Shown: one piece after another, positions 16,350 through 25,427 of the stretch | Numbering within the stretch: the first letter of the stretch is position 1 | Layout: the number at the start of each line of letters is the position of its first letter | From: Gammaproteobacteria bacterium | Lineage (GTDB): Bacteria > Pseudomonadota > Gammaproteobacteria > Xanthomonadales > Rhodanobacteraceae | Assembly (NCBI GenBank): GCA_021324095.1 | Contig: JAJPJT010000098.1 | Coordinates: 1 to 56,695, forward strand | Direction: 5' to 3' | DNA: 56,695 nucleotides | Translations under genes and position numbers: made by a program | Notes under the pieces: model-generated | Told to the model about the DNA's origin: nothing | Database searches by the model: none | What the model saw: only the letters and a program-made list of their open reading frames with translations

Positions 16350-17192
16350 ATGTCATACAAACGGTTGTTGAGATCGATCGGTTTGTTGGCTGGGTTGGCG
16401 GTGTCCGGTGCGGTGTTCGCCAGCCCCATCAACGTTCTGTGGTACACCGGAGGGACCGAAGCGAGCGGCCCCGGCACGTACGAGGCCAATATCAACACAT
16501 TGGCGGCGGCCAACGGCTGGACCGTCACGTTTTGGACCGGCGGTTCGATGCCAAGCGGCTCGTACAACGTGCTCGTGATCGCATCGCCGGAGGGAGGCTG
16601 GTCTTCGTATCCGAACTATTCCGCGCTGACCTCGTCCCTCGGATCCATCACGTTCGGCAACCGGGAGATGTTGACCGGCCAGGATGCCGACTGGCATTAC
16701 CAGAACTATCCCGGCCCGGCCAATTTTGATGGCCCGAAGGGATTCCTGTCCGACAGCATCAACTGGGCGGGCAACGGCACGGGCATGGGTCTGGTCGCGT
16801 TGGGCATGGATGGTCTCGGGATTTGCTATGGTGGTCCGGCGCTGGGGCTGCCCGGCTATTCAGCAGATTGTCAAGAAACCAACAACGTGCAGATCCCGGC
16901 TTCGGTGGCCGGTTACCCGATCAACACCGGGCTAACGTCGGCCGGACTGAGCAACTGGAATACAGCCTCGCACATCAGTTTCTGGAACCTCGATCCGTCG
17001 GACTGGGTCGGAATCAACGTGAATGGCGACGACGACTGCGGCGGGGCGCCGGCCACGTGTTACGTGACCATCATCAGTGCCGGGACCGCGAGTGGTGGCA
17101 TCGGCGTTCCCGAGCCTGCCGACCTCGGCGTGTTCGGGCTGGGCCTGTTGCTGGTGGGTGCGTTCGTCGGCCTGCGCCGGCGCGTTGCGTGA
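16350..17192 (+). CDS. PEP-CTERM sorting domain protein
   Basis: 280 aa. AGAGGAGG (16337-16344) precedes the ATG. A Sec signal peptide (to AVFA, ~residue 25) is followed by a ~225-residue secreted domain rich in Gly, Asn, Trp and Ser that begins NVLWYTGGTEASGPG and has two acidic-Cys segments. The last 28 residues are a classic PEP-CTERM signal: VPEP (253-256), a hydrophobic helix (LGVFGLGLLLVGAFVGL) and a terminal RRRVA cluster. Such proteins are exported and then processed at the C-terminus by an exosortase; XrtA is encoded at 29839-31407. This is the only PEP-CTERM protein in the window. The ectodomain family was not recognised. A strong terminator follows. Confidence 0.9.
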   Translation: MSYKRLLRSIGLLAGLAVSGAVFASPINVLWYTGGTEASGPGTYEANINTLAAANGWTVTFWTGGSMPSGSYNVLVIASPEGGWSSYPNYSALTSSLGSITFGNREMLTGQDADWHYQNYPGPANFDGPKGFLSDSINWAGNGTGMGLVALGMDGLGICYGGPALGLPGYSADCQETNNVQIPASVAGYPINTGLTSAGLSNWNTASHISFWNLDPSDWVGINVNGDDDCGGAPATCYVTIISAGTASGGIGVPEPADLGVFGLGLLLVGAFVGLRRRVA

Positions 17193-17216
17193 TCCGAGTG
17201 GTTTGGTGAAACGCAA

Positions 17217-17246
17217 ACAACCCCCGGCGACGGGGGTTGTTTTTTT
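17217..17246 (+). terminator. Intrinsic terminator
   Basis: ACAACCCCC (17217-17225), loop GGCGAC, GGGGGTTGT (17232-17240), then TTTTTT. It ends the PEP-CTERM transcript and lies 3 bp from the convergent glmS stop. Confidence 0.9.
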
Positions 17247-17248
17247 GC

Positions 17249-19081
17249 TTATTCGACGGTGACGGATTTGGCGAGATTGCGCGGTTGGTCCACGTCCGTC
17301 CCGCGCAGCACCGCGACATGGTAGGCGAGCAGTTGCAGCGGCACGGTAAACACCGCGGGCGCGATGAGGTTGCCGCCGGAATTCACTTTCATCAACTGGC
17401 CGCGGTTGCCGTTCAACGAAACGTCGGCGTTCGAATCCGCGAACACGTACAACTGGCCGCCGCGCGCGCGGACCTCTTCGAGATTCGACTTCAGTTTTTC
17501 CAGCAACTGGTTGTTGGGCGCGACCGCGATCACCGGCATGTCCTCGTCGACGAGCGCCAGCGGACCGTGCTTGAGTTCGCCCGCGGGATAGGCCTCGGCG
17601 TGGATGTAGGAAATTTCCTTGAGTTTCAGTGCGCCTTCCATCGCGACCGGATATTGGGCGCCGCGGCCCAGGAACAACGCGTGGTGCTTGTCGACGAAAG
17701 TCTCGGAAAGTTGCGCGATGTCGCGGTCGAGTTGCAGCGCACTCTCGAGCGTGCGCGGCAGGCTCCCGAGTTCGCCGACCAGCGTCGCGAGCTTGTCGGC
17801 GGCGATGCCGCGGAGGCGCGCGAGTTCCAGTACCAGCAGCGCCAGTGCAGTCAACTGCGTGGTGAAAGCCTTCGTGGACGCGACGCCGATTTCGGGGCCG
17901 GCGCGGGTCATCAGGGTGAGATCGGACTCGCGCACCAGGCTTGATTCCGGCACGTTGCAGATCGCGAAGGAGCCCAGATAGCCGCGTTCGCGGCCATCGC
18001 GCAGGGCGGCCAGCGTATCGGCGGTTTCGCCCGACTGCGAGATGGCAAGGAACAACGTGTCCGGCGTGACCACCACGTGCCGGTAGCGGTATTCGCTGGC
18101 GACTTCGACCGTGCACGGGATGTCGGCGATGCCCTCCAGCCAGTAACGCGCGACCATGCCGGCGTGGTAGCTGGTGCCGCAGGCCACGATGTGCACGTGC
18201 CGCACGCGTCGTAACAGCTTGTCGGCATCCACTCCGAAGATGTTCGGAAGGATGCCACCATCGGCGAGGCGTCCCTCCAGCGTGTTCGCGATGGCGTTCG
18301 GCTGCTCGAAGATTTCCTTGAGCATGTAGTGGCGGAACTGCCCGCGTTCGACCGCGTCCATCGACAGGTCGCTTTCGCGCACCCTGCGCGTGACCTCCCG
18401 GCCATCGGCGGCGATGATGGACAGCGTGTCCGGGGTGATTTCCACCACATCGCCATCGTCGAGATAGACGATGCGGTTGGTGACCTGGATCAGCGCCTGC
18501 ACGTCCGAACCCAGGAAGTGCTCGCCGATGCCAACACCCACGCACAGCGGGCTGCCCCGACGGGCACCCACCACGTGTCCCGGATGATTGCGGTGGAGCA
18601 CGGCAATCGCATACGCACCCCGCAGCCGGCGGGTGGCATCGGCGACGGCGTCACGCAGTGTCATGCCTTCGGCGACGAACTTGTGGACCAGGTGCGCGAC
18701 GACTTCGGTGTCTGTTTCCGAGGTGAATGCGTAGCCGGCCGCCTGCAATTGGGCCCGCAGCTCGGCGTGGTTTTCGATGATGCCGTTGTGCACCACGGCC
18801 ACCTGGTCACGTGAGACGTGCGGGTGGGCGTTTGCCTCGTTGGGCACACCGTGCGTAGCCCAGCGTGTGTGGGCAATGCCCGTACGGCCGCCTACGGGAG
18901 ATTCCCGGCACAGCGCGTCGAGACTGGCGACCTTGCCGGGCGTGCGCAGACGGGTGAGGTTGCCGCCGTCGAGTACCGCCAGGCCAGCCGAGTCGTAGCC
19001 GCGGTACTCGAGGGCGTGCAGCCCCGCCAGCAGGATGGCCACCACGTCACGCTGGGTGCAGGCGGCAACGATTCCACACAT
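17249..19081 (-). CDS. glmS: Glutamine-fructose-6-phosphate aminotransferase
   Basis: 610 aa, the usual length. GlmS makes glucosamine-6-phosphate from fructose-6-phosphate and glutamine, the first step to UDP-GlcNAc for peptidoglycan, LPS and many exopolysaccharides. The N-terminal glutaminase has Cys2 as nucleophile (MCGIVAA) and motifs ALEYRGYDSAGLA, HTRWATHG, HNGIIENH and SETDTE. Two SIS sugar-isomerase domains follow (CGTSYHAG, SQSGETADT, GRGAQYPVAMEGALKLKE), ending LAKSVTVE as in other GlmS. It is divergent from the XrtA exopolysaccharide operon across a ~240-bp regulatory region, so a precursor enzyme sits next to a polymer-synthesis locus. No glmS ribozyme core was recognised upstream, as expected outside Gram-positive bacteria. 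Confidence 0.97.
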   Translation of the reverse strand: MCGIVAACTQRDVVAILLAGLHALEYRGYDSAGLAVLDGGNLTRLRTPGKVASLDALCRESPVGGRTGIAHTRWATHGVPNEANAHPHVSRDQVAVVHNGIIENHAELRAQLQAAGYAFTSETDTEVVAHLVHKFVAEGMTLRDAVADATRRLRGAYAIAVLHRNHPGHVVGARRGSPLCVGVGIGEHFLGSDVQALIQVTNRIVYLDDGDVVEITPDTLSIIAADGREVTRRVRESDLSMDAVERGQFRHYMLKEIFEQPNAIANTLEGRLADGGILPNIFGVDADKLLRRVRHVHIVACGTSYHAGMVARYWLEGIADIPCTVEVASEYRYRHVVVTPDTLFLAISQSGETADTLAALRDGRERGYLGSFAICNVPESSLVRESDLTLMTRAGPEIGVASTKAFTTQLTALALLVLELARLRGIAADKLATLVGELGSLPRTLESALQLDRDIAQLSETFVDKHHALFLGRGAQYPVAMEGALKLKEISYIHAEAYPAGELKHGPLALVDEDMPVIAVAPNNQLLEKLKSNLEEVRARGGQLYVFADSNADVSLNGNRGQLMKVNSGGNLIAPAVFTVPLQLLAYHVAVLRGTDVDQPRNLAKSVTVE

Positions 19082-19168
19082 GGGTTCCGGTCCCTTGCAA
19101 GGCCAAAAACAGTAAAGGTACAGGGATTTGGGCGCTAAAACGCATCAAGTCTGCCGCATCGGCCGGGC

Positions 19169-19184
19169 AGGCACGCTTCGTGCA
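19169..19184 (+). promoter_or_regulatory. Candidate sigma-54 -24/-12 element of the XrtA operon
   Basis: AGGCACG-CTTC-GTGCA matches TGGCACG-N4-TTGCW at 10 of 12 positions with GG and GC correctly spaced. The inferred start near 19195 lies ~125 nt before the first operon gene. It is also a small dyad (GCACG/CGTGC), and a few 10-of-12 matches are expected by chance in a window of this size, so it is weaker than the PEP-CTERM promoter, which has an IHF site. Confidence 0.35.
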
Positions 19185-19220
19185 TCGATTCCTGCGCCTT
19201 CGTTCAGGTTAAGCCAAAGT

Positions 19221-19250
19221 TTGAACTACGTCACAAATTCGTAGTATAAG
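19221..19250 (+). promoter_or_regulatory. Candidate sigma-70 promoter with internal inverted repeat
   Basis: TTGAAC (19221-19226) and TATAAG (19245-19250) are separated by 18 bp, ~70 bp upstream of the first gene of the XrtA operon. ACTACG (19225-19230) and CGTAGT (19240-19245) form a perfect 6-bp inverted repeat with a 9-bp spacer inside the promoter, a plausible operator position for a repressor. Confidence 0.45.
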
Positions 19251-19319
19251 AATGGTCCGCCTCGCGGTCGGTTGGGCCGAGGCAGGGATGCGAAGCGGTC
19301 GGGAACAGGTGGGCAGGAC

Positions 19320-20720
19320 ATGTATCGATTGTTCCAACATCGTGCGCTGCGTTGGCAGATCCTGTTGGTGGTGGTCGAGTTCGGACTGCTGGTCGGCTGT
19401 GTGTACGCCGCGGTGGTGCTGCGTTACTGGGGTCAGGCAGACATCCAGGCTTCATTCGGTCGTACCGTCCACTGGCACGCGCTGCTGGTCGCGGCAGTAC
19501 TGATCCTCGCCATGGCAGCGCTGGGGTTGTATCAGGTCCACCTCCGCGCCAACTGGCTGGGCAGACTCAGCCGCCAAGGCGTCGCCTTCATGCTCGGATG
19601 GATCGCGCTCACGGTTCTCTACTACGCGGTTCCCTCGACATACATCGGGCGTGGTGTGCTCGGCATCGCCTTGGTGGTTGGCTATCTCGTGGTAGTGCTG
19701 TGGCGGGTGGCCTTCATCAATTTCGTGGATGCCGACCTGTTCAAGCGGCGCGTGGTGATGTTGGGCGCCGGCGAACGTGCCGCGGAAGTGTCGCGCAAGA
19801 TGCGCCGCAGGACAGACCAGCGCGGGTTCAAGGTTCTTGGTTATGTGCCAGTGGGCGGCGATCCGGTCGCCGTTCCTGCGACGTCGCTGCTGCACCCGGA
19901 CAAATCCTTGTGCGAATGGGTGAAGCGGCTCGGTGTCGACGAAATCGTGGTCGGACCCGATGATCGCCGCGGCACACTGCCGGTCGAAGCCCTGCTGGAT
20001 TGCAAGAAACGCGGTGTCGCGGTGACCGAACTCGCGGCGTTCTTCGAGCGCGAAGCCGGGAACATCATGATGGATCTCACCAATCCGTCCTGGCTGGTGT
20101 TTTCGGATGGCTTCAACATTTCCATGCTCCGGCGCGGCGTCAAGCGCCTGTTCGATGTCGTCACGGCCTCGCTGGTGATGCTGCTCGCATGGCCGCTGAT
20201 GCTGTTCACGGCCTTGGCCATCCGGCTGGAATCCGGTCCGGGAAGCCCCGTGCTGTACCGCCAGGAACGGGTTGGCGAAAACGGCCAGACCTTCGGCCTG
20301 ATCAAGTTTCGCAGCATGCGCACCGATGCCGAGAACGACGGCGTCGCGCGCTGGGCGACCAGGAATGATGATCGGGTGACGCGGGTCGGCCGCGTCATCC
20401 GCAAGGTGCGGCTCGACGAGTTGCCGCAGTTGTGGAACGTGCTGCGCGGCGACATGAGCGTCATCGGCCCGCGCCCGGAGCGCCCCCAGTTCGTCGACGA
20501 TTTCAACACGCGCATCCGTTATTACTCGCTGCGGCATTGCGTAAAGCCCGGTCTCACCGGCTGGGCGCAATTGCGTTACCCCTACGGCTCCTCGTTCCAG
20601 GATGCCGAAGAAAAACTGAAGTTCGACCTGTTCTACGTGAAAAACCACAACCTCGTATTCGACCTGGCCATCCTGGTCCAGACCGTTGAAGTCGTGCTGT
20701 TCGGGCGTGGTGCGCGCTGA
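19320..20720 (+). CDS. XrtA-associated initiating sugar transferase (EpsB_2 / TIGR03013 type)
   Basis: 466 aa as started at ATG 19320; codons upstream in the same frame (from 19272) are not protein-like, and 466 aa fits the family. Polyprenyl-phosphate sugar-1-phosphate transferase that starts repeat-unit assembly on the lipid carrier at the inner membrane. Four or five N-terminal membrane helices are followed by a nucleotide-binding-like segment (VVMLGAGERAAEVSRKM). The C-terminal bacterial sugar transferase domain runs from VKRLFDVV (~274) with GLIKFRSMRTDAEND, DELPQLWNVLRGDMS (~366) and GPRPERPQFV (~383), the catalytic signature. First gene of the exosortase A operon. Confidence 0.93.
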   Translation: MYRLFQHRALRWQILLVVVEFGLLVGCVYAAVVLRYWGQADIQASFGRTVHWHALLVAAVLILAMAALGLYQVHLRANWLGRLSRQGVAFMLGWIALTVLYYAVPSTYIGRGVLGIALVVGYLVVVLWRVAFINFVDADLFKRRVVMLGAGERAAEVSRKMRRRTDQRGFKVLGYVPVGGDPVAVPATSLLHPDKSLCEWVKRLGVDEIVVGPDDRRGTLPVEALLDCKKRGVAVTELAAFFEREAGNIMMDLTNPSWLVFSDGFNISMLRRGVKRLFDVVTASLVMLLAWPLMLFTALAIRLESGPGSPVLYRQERVGENGQTFGLIKFRSMRTDAENDGVARWATRNDDRVTRVGRVIRKVRLDELPQLWNVLRGDMSVIGPRPERPQFVDDFNTRIRYYSLRHCVKPGLTGWAQLRYPYGSSFQDAEEKLKFDLFYVKNHNLVFDLAILVQTVEVVLFGRGAR

Positions 20721-20739
20721 TACTCGGGAGAAAACGCAA

Positions 20740-21360
20740 GTGAAACCGCTACCGCGAAATTGCATCGTATGTCTGGCCATGATGGCTGTCTTGCTGCTGG
20801 GCGCTTGCACCACCGCACCCACGGTGACCAGCGCGCCCACGGCAGCGCCGGCTTCCGAACGCTACATCATCGGGCCGGGCGATTCACTGGAGATCTACGT
20901 TCGGGATAATCCCAACCTGACGACCACGGTGCCGGTGCGTCCCGACGGGCGCATTTCGATTCCGCTGGTGCAGTCGATCGTCGCGGCGGGCAAGACGCCG
21001 GACGAGCTGGCCGACGATCTTCAGAAGGACTTGAGCCGCTACATCCGCGACCCGCTGGTGACGGTGATCGTCAAGAGTTTCGTCGGCGCATACAGCCAGC
21101 AGGTGCGCGTGGTCGGCCAGGCGGCGCAGCCCCGCGCCGTGCCCTACCGCAGCGGCATGACATTGCTCGACGTGATGATCGAGGTGGGCGGGCTCACCAA
21201 ATTCGCTGCGGGCAATCGCGCCAAGATCGTCCGCCATCTGCCCGATGGCCAGGAAAAGACGATTCCGGTGCGCTTGGAAGACCTGATGAACGGCTCGGTC
21301 AAGGACAACGTCGCCATGCGTCCGGGCGACATCCTGATTATCCCCGAATCGTTGTTTTGA
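20740..21360 (+). CDS. XrtA-associated polysaccharide export lipoprotein (Wza-like)
   Basis: 206 aa from GTG 20740, which has CGGGAG 9 nt upstream; the longer frame from 20686 overlaps the previous gene and lacks support. The signal peptide ends at the lipobox LLGAC (Cys23). The polysaccharide export domain begins YIIGPGDSLEIYVRDNP with the VRPDGRISIPLV motif, and a SLBB segment follows (VRVVGQAAQPRAVPYRSGMT, then LLDVMIEVGGLT). It is expected to form or contribute to the outer-membrane export channel. It is shorter than E. coli Wza, as is usual for exosortase-linked members, and lies 19 nt after the sugar transferase gene. Confidence 0.92.
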   Translation: MKPLPRNCIVCLAMMAVLLLGACTTAPTVTSAPTAAPASERYIIGPGDSLEIYVRDNPNLTTTVPVRPDGRISIPLVQSIVAAGKTPDELADDLQKDLSRYIRDPLVTVIVKSFVGAYSQQVRVVGQAAQPRAVPYRSGMTLLDVMIEVGGLTKFAAGNRAKIVRHLPDGQEKTIPVRLEDLMNGSVKDNVAMRPGDILIIPESLF

Positions 21361-21412
21361 CGCGGCACTCACTGTTACCTGACAAGAATTGCCTCATTTT
21401 GGGAACAAGGCC

Positions 21413-22936
21413 ATGGCCAGACAAACGATCGATCTGCACGAACTGTTCCAGAACGTGGGGCTGGAGATGCACGCCACCTGGCGATACCGGTGGCGCGCGC
21501 TGGTCGTGGCGTGGTGCCTGGTGATTATCGGTGCCCTAATCGTCTTCAGTCTCCCCAACAAGTATGAGGCCGATGCCCAGGTGTATGCCGACACTGATGC
21601 ATTGACGAACCCGCTGTTGCAAGGAATTGCAGTAATGCCCAATGTCCGCCAGCGCCTGGACGTCATCACGCACACGTTGTTGTCGCGTCCGAACCTGGAA
21701 ACCGTTGCGGACAAGACGGGTTTGGCGCTGCGCGCCACCAGTCCCGCGGACAAGGACGCGCTGCTTGACAAACTCGGCGTCGCCGTTTCGATTCAAAATG
21801 CAGGAGCAAAAGATCTCTATGACATAAGCTACGACGACCCCAATCCTCAGATGGCGCAGAAAGTCGTGCAGGCATTTCTGCAGATCCTGATGAACGACAC
21901 CTTGGGCGCGAATGCATCCTCGAACGAGTCGGCACAGAACTTCCTGCAACAGCAGGTCAAGGACTATAGCCAACGGTTGAACGTTGCGGAGAAGAGACTC
22001 GCGGATTTCAAGAAAGCCAATCTCGCGTATCTGCCCACTGCGGGGGCTGGCGATTACGCCACCCGGCTTCAGGCCGCCGAAGCCAAGCTGCAGGATTTGC
22101 AACTCCTCTACGCGGTCAGCAATTCAGGTGGCACGTCCGCGCATGCCAATACACCAGTCGACCTCATCGACCAGCAGATTGCAGCTTACCAGCAGCAACT
22201 CGACAAATTGCTTCTGAATTACACCGATCAGTACCCGGACGTGATAACGGCCCGGCGGATGATCAAGGAGCTCAAGGCGCGGCGCGAGGAAATGTTGAAG
22301 CATCCCGGCAGCGCGGAAACTGCAGTTACGCCGGTCGCGAAGTCGACCACAGGGCGTGCGGGACCCGATCCGCGGTTGCTGGCAGGGCAAATTGCGGCCC
22401 AGCAGCAGCAGATCGCAGACCTGAAGGCCAACGCGGACAAGATTGCCGAAACACAGGTAGCGCTGCAGCAGTTGACGCGCAACTACGAGATCAACAAGAA
22501 ACAGTACGATGAACTGGTAGCCCGCCTGAATCAGGCCGAGATGTCACAGGACGCCACGCAGACCGGCAACAACCTGAAATTCCGGGTGGTCAGTCCTCCG
22601 ACGGTTCCGCTGGTCCCCGTCAGCCCCAACCGTGGATTGCTTCTTTTGGTCGTGTTGCTGCTGTCGATAGCTATCGGAGGCGGGTTCGCATATTTCCTGC
22701 ACAAGACCAAGCCGGTATTCGTGAGCCTCAGGAGTTTGCGCGAGTTTGGGGAATATCCCGTGATCGGCGCATTCAGCTTGATTGCATCGCCGACGCGGCG
22801 CGAAGGCCATCGACGCGAAATGATCGGATTTTTTGCCGGCTTAGGTCTCCTCGCGGCCGTCGTCGTGCTGGGGTTTGCCTTCGACGGTAGCCTCGCCAAT
22901 TTAATGCAGCACGTCTTTGTCATAGGTGCCACATGA
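21413..22936 (+). CDS. XrtA-type chain-length determinant protein (Wzz/TIGR03007)
   Basis: 507 aa from ATG 21413 (MARQTIDLHE); the TTG at 21389 is less likely. Inner-membrane polysaccharide co-polymerase. A first membrane helix lies near residues 35-50 (VVAWCLVIIGALIVF), then a Wzz domain, a long coiled-coil periplasmic region rich in Gln and Lys (about 180-400, e.g. AAQQQQIADLKANADKIAE), a proline-rich segment VVSPPTVPLVPVSPN and a C-terminal membrane helix (LLLLVVLLLSIAIGGGF) with a further hydrophobic helix at the end. It controls chain length with the tyrosine kinase encoded by the next gene, whose ATG overlaps its stop (ATGA). Confidence 0.92.
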   Translation: MARQTIDLHELFQNVGLEMHATWRYRWRALVVAWCLVIIGALIVFSLPNKYEADAQVYADTDALTNPLLQGIAVMPNVRQRLDVITHTLLSRPNLETVADKTGLALRATSPADKDALLDKLGVAVSIQNAGAKDLYDISYDDPNPQMAQKVVQAFLQILMNDTLGANASSNESAQNFLQQQVKDYSQRLNVAEKRLADFKKANLAYLPTAGAGDYATRLQAAEAKLQDLQLLYAVSNSGGTSAHANTPVDLIDQQIAAYQQQLDKLLLNYTDQYPDVITARRMIKELKARREEMLKHPGSAETAVTPVAKSTTGRAGPDPRLLAGQIAAQQQQIADLKANADKIAETQVALQQLTRNYEINKKQYDELVARLNQAEMSQDATQTGNNLKFRVVSPPTVPLVPVSPNRGLLLLVVLLLSIAIGGGFAYFLHKTKPVFVSLRSLREFGEYPVIGAFSLIASPTRREGHRREMIGFFAGLGLLAAVVVLGFAFDGSLANLMQHVFVIGAT

Positions 22937-23856
22937 GTATCGTCGAAAAGGCTGCCGAGAAACTGAAGTCCCTGCAGCCGGAGCCGCCGGCGCCGCGCTT
23001 GGAGGAGCCTGAAGTCGCGGTACTTCCTCGCGTGGAAGGGCCGACGGTGGAACGTTTGCAGGAGCGCATACGCACGGTCGACGAGCCTGCCGGGAAGGCT
23101 GGGCAGCCGTGGCACGTGGATCAGCATGCACTCCAGCGCGCGGGACTGCTGCCGGTTGAAGACGAGGCGGGCGGCCGCCTCGCGGACGAGGTACGGCGTG
23201 CCAAGCGGCCATTGCTGGATAACCTAGGCCGGGCGGACATGAATGGTCCGGCACGTGCCGAACGCATCATGGTGACCAGTTCGGTACCGGGCGAGGGGAA
23301 GACCTTCACCGCTGTGAACCTCGCCCTTAGCCTGGCGCGTGAGCCGGATTTCGAGGTGCTGCTGATCGACGCCGACATACCCAAGTCCGATATCACGCGG
23401 GTGCTCGGTCTCGAAGGAAAACCCGGCCTCATGGAGTTGCTGGCGGATGAGCGACTCCGGCCTGCAAATGTTGTCGTGCAGACGGACGTGCCGAATCTGC
23501 TGGTACTGCCGGCAGGGGAACGTCATCCCCTTGCTGCCGAACTTTTCGGTGGCCAGCGCATGGAGTATGCGCTCGAGGCGCTAGGGGTTCGGGACCGGCG
23601 GCGATTGCTGGTGTTCGACTCTTCGCCCTTGCTGGCAACGCCCGAGTCTCAGGTGCTGGCTTCTCGCATGGGCCAGATCGTCATGGTGGTGGCCGCAGGA
23701 TGCACCCGCCATCACGAAGTCAATTCGGCACTCAACAGTTTGACTGCCTCGCAATACATCGGGCTGCTGCTCAACATGAGCCGCCTACCGGCTATCGAGA
23801 ACCACCATTACAGCCACTACAGCCAACCCAGCCACTATCTATTCCAGGACCGCTGA
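22933..23856 (+). CDS. XrtA-associated tyrosine autokinase (TIGR03018 type)
   Basis: 307 aa. BY-kinase cytoplasmic domain: Walker A SSVPGEGKTFTAVNLA (~117-132), Walker A' LLIDADIPKSD (~143-153), Walker B-like LLVFDSSPLL, and a C-terminal tyrosine cluster (HHYSHYSQPSHY, residues 291-302) that would be autophosphorylated. The first ~80 residues are Pro/Glu-rich and probably a flexible linker. The partner is the co-polymerase encoded just upstream, whose terminal membrane segments substitute for the missing transmembrane part. ATGA overlap with that gene. Confidence 0.92.
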   Translation: MSIVEKAAEKLKSLQPEPPAPRLEEPEVAVLPRVEGPTVERLQERIRTVDEPAGKAGQPWHVDQHALQRAGLLPVEDEAGGRLADEVRRAKRPLLDNLGRADMNGPARAERIMVTSSVPGEGKTFTAVNLALSLAREPDFEVLLIDADIPKSDITRVLGLEGKPGLMELLADERLRPANVVVQTDVPNLLVLPAGERHPLAAELFGGQRMEYALEALGVRDRRRLLVFDSSPLLATPESQVLASRMGQIVMVVAAGCTRHHEVNSALNSLTASQYIGLLLNMSRLPAIENHHYSHYSQPSHYLFQDR

Positions 23857-23869
23857 AGGGAAAGCCTGA

Positions 23870-25420
23870 ATGCGTGCGCTGCCCGTCTCGGCCGTGTTGA
23901 CGTCGATAGCGCTGTCCGGCTGGCTGACCGGAGCGGCAGCCCAAGACGTCGGTGCCACGGCATGGCCGGGGTTGAATTCAACGCCCTTCGCGCAATCCGG
24001 AATGTCGGGAAATCTGTCGTCGGGCTTCATGACCCAGCCCGGTCTCGATTCTCCCGGACTGCTGACCGGCGTCACTCTTGGCCAGTTGTATACAGATAAC
24101 TTGCGGCTCGCCGCAGGGAGCAGGCCCAAACAACCCGGTTGGATCACGCAAGTACAGCCTTTCATCAAAGGAGCTACAGCTAGCCCGCGCTTCACCGGGC
24201 TATTTGATTATTCGCTCAGCGGATTCCTGTACGAACAGCCCTCGGGCCGCCGTCAATTGGCGCAAAACCTCGACGCGCGCGGCACGCTGACGCTCCTGCC
24301 TCAGCATTTTTTTGTGGATGGCACGGCGATGTATGGAAGAGAGATCATCAACAACAGCCTGCCGTACGGATACGGCGATTTTTTTCTGGACAACAACCGC
24401 GCCAATGCCGCGATTGGAACGTTGAGTCCGTATTGGATGCAGGACCTCGGCAGGGCCGGCATCATGACCCTGCGTTACACGTACGGCCGGGTCACCTACA
24501 ATGCACGGGGCATACCGGGCGAGAACCGTGATCTCCTGAACGGAATCCCCGATGTCACCAGCAACGCAGTGCAGTTCAATCTGGCGAGCCCGAAGAACCA
24601 AACATGGGGCTGGGACGCAAGCTACTCGGAGCAGCACCTCGTCCCTGGCTTCGGGCCCCACTGGGACTTCGCTGTAGCCAAGGTGGGTGTTTCGTATCAG
24701 CTCAACAACTACCTCCAGTTGCTGGCCGATGGTGGTACGGAAAATAAGTTCCTGCCGGACGGAACGATGCAGAAGCTGGACGCGCCTTTTTGGGACGCGG
24801 GATTTCAGTGGACAAATAGCCGGGACAACTTCAAATTGATGGCTGGTCACCGATTCTTCGGACACAGCTACCAACTTTCCTGGACCCACGAGGCGGCGCT
24901 CCTGACCACCAACGTCAGTTATGTCGAGCAACCGACTACCTATAACCAGCAATTACTGGGAATGAATTTCGGAGGGGGCGGGCTGCCTCCGATCAATGTC
25001 CATCCCGAAATCCCGTCATTGCTGGAACGCCAGCCGTATCTGATGAAGCGCCTCGCGGCATCCGCGGAATACACCATGCCGCGGAGTCGGTTGAGGGTGC
25101 AGCTGTATGACGAGTCGCGCACCTACTTCACGGAACAGGACACCCAGGAGCGCGTAATGAGCGCCAACGTGGCTTGGGCATTCACCGTCGGTCCCTACAC
25201 GACCTTGACGCCCAGCGTCCAGTGGCAGCGCTACCGGTTCCGTAGTGGCCAAACCAACGATGCCCGCTATGGAGAACTGGCATTGATACACGAGCTAAGT
25301 GTGAAGGACTTCGGCAGCGTGCGCTTGCGTCACGAACAGACCGGAGTTGCTTCGCCATCCCAGGGAGCGCACGGGTACACGGCGAACGTGCTTTTCGTCC
25401 AATGGACCCATCTGTTCTGA
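23870..25420 (+). CDS. XrtA-associated outer-membrane beta-barrel protein (TIGR03016 type)
   Basis: 516 aa with a Sec signal peptide (cleavage near AAA-Q, residue 24). The mature chain shows the alternating amphipathic strands and aromatic girdle residues of an outer-membrane barrel and ends in FVQWTHLF with a terminal Phe. Position after the tyrosine kinase and before the ATPase is the standard place of the PEP-CTERM-system outer-membrane protein. Its precise role is not established; a part in polysaccharide export or assembly is inferred. AAGGGA precedes the ATG. Confidence 0.85.
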   Translation: MRALPVSAVLTSIALSGWLTGAAAQDVGATAWPGLNSTPFAQSGMSGNLSSGFMTQPGLDSPGLLTGVTLGQLYTDNLRLAAGSRPKQPGWITQVQPFIKGATASPRFTGLFDYSLSGFLYEQPSGRRQLAQNLDARGTLTLLPQHFFVDGTAMYGREIINNSLPYGYGDFFLDNNRANAAIGTLSPYWMQDLGRAGIMTLRYTYGRVTYNARGIPGENRDLLNGIPDVTSNAVQFNLASPKNQTWGWDASYSEQHLVPGFGPHWDFAVAKVGVSYQLNNYLQLLADGGTENKFLPDGTMQKLDAPFWDAGFQWTNSRDNFKLMAGHRFFGHSYQLSWTHEAALLTTNVSYVEQPTTYNQQLLGMNFGGGGLPPINVHPEIPSLLERQPYLMKRLAASAEYTMPRSRLRVQLYDESRTYFTEQDTQERVMSANVAWAFTVGPYTTLTPSVQWQRYRFRSGQTNDARYGELALIHELSVKDFGSVRLRHEQTGVASPSQGAHGYTANVLFVQWTHLF

Positions 25421-25427
25421 GGCCGGT

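Noticed and set aside
19452..20840. 462-codon minus-strand ORF opposite the sugar transferase gene
   Set aside because: Antisense shadow; the plus strand has all sugar-transferase signatures.
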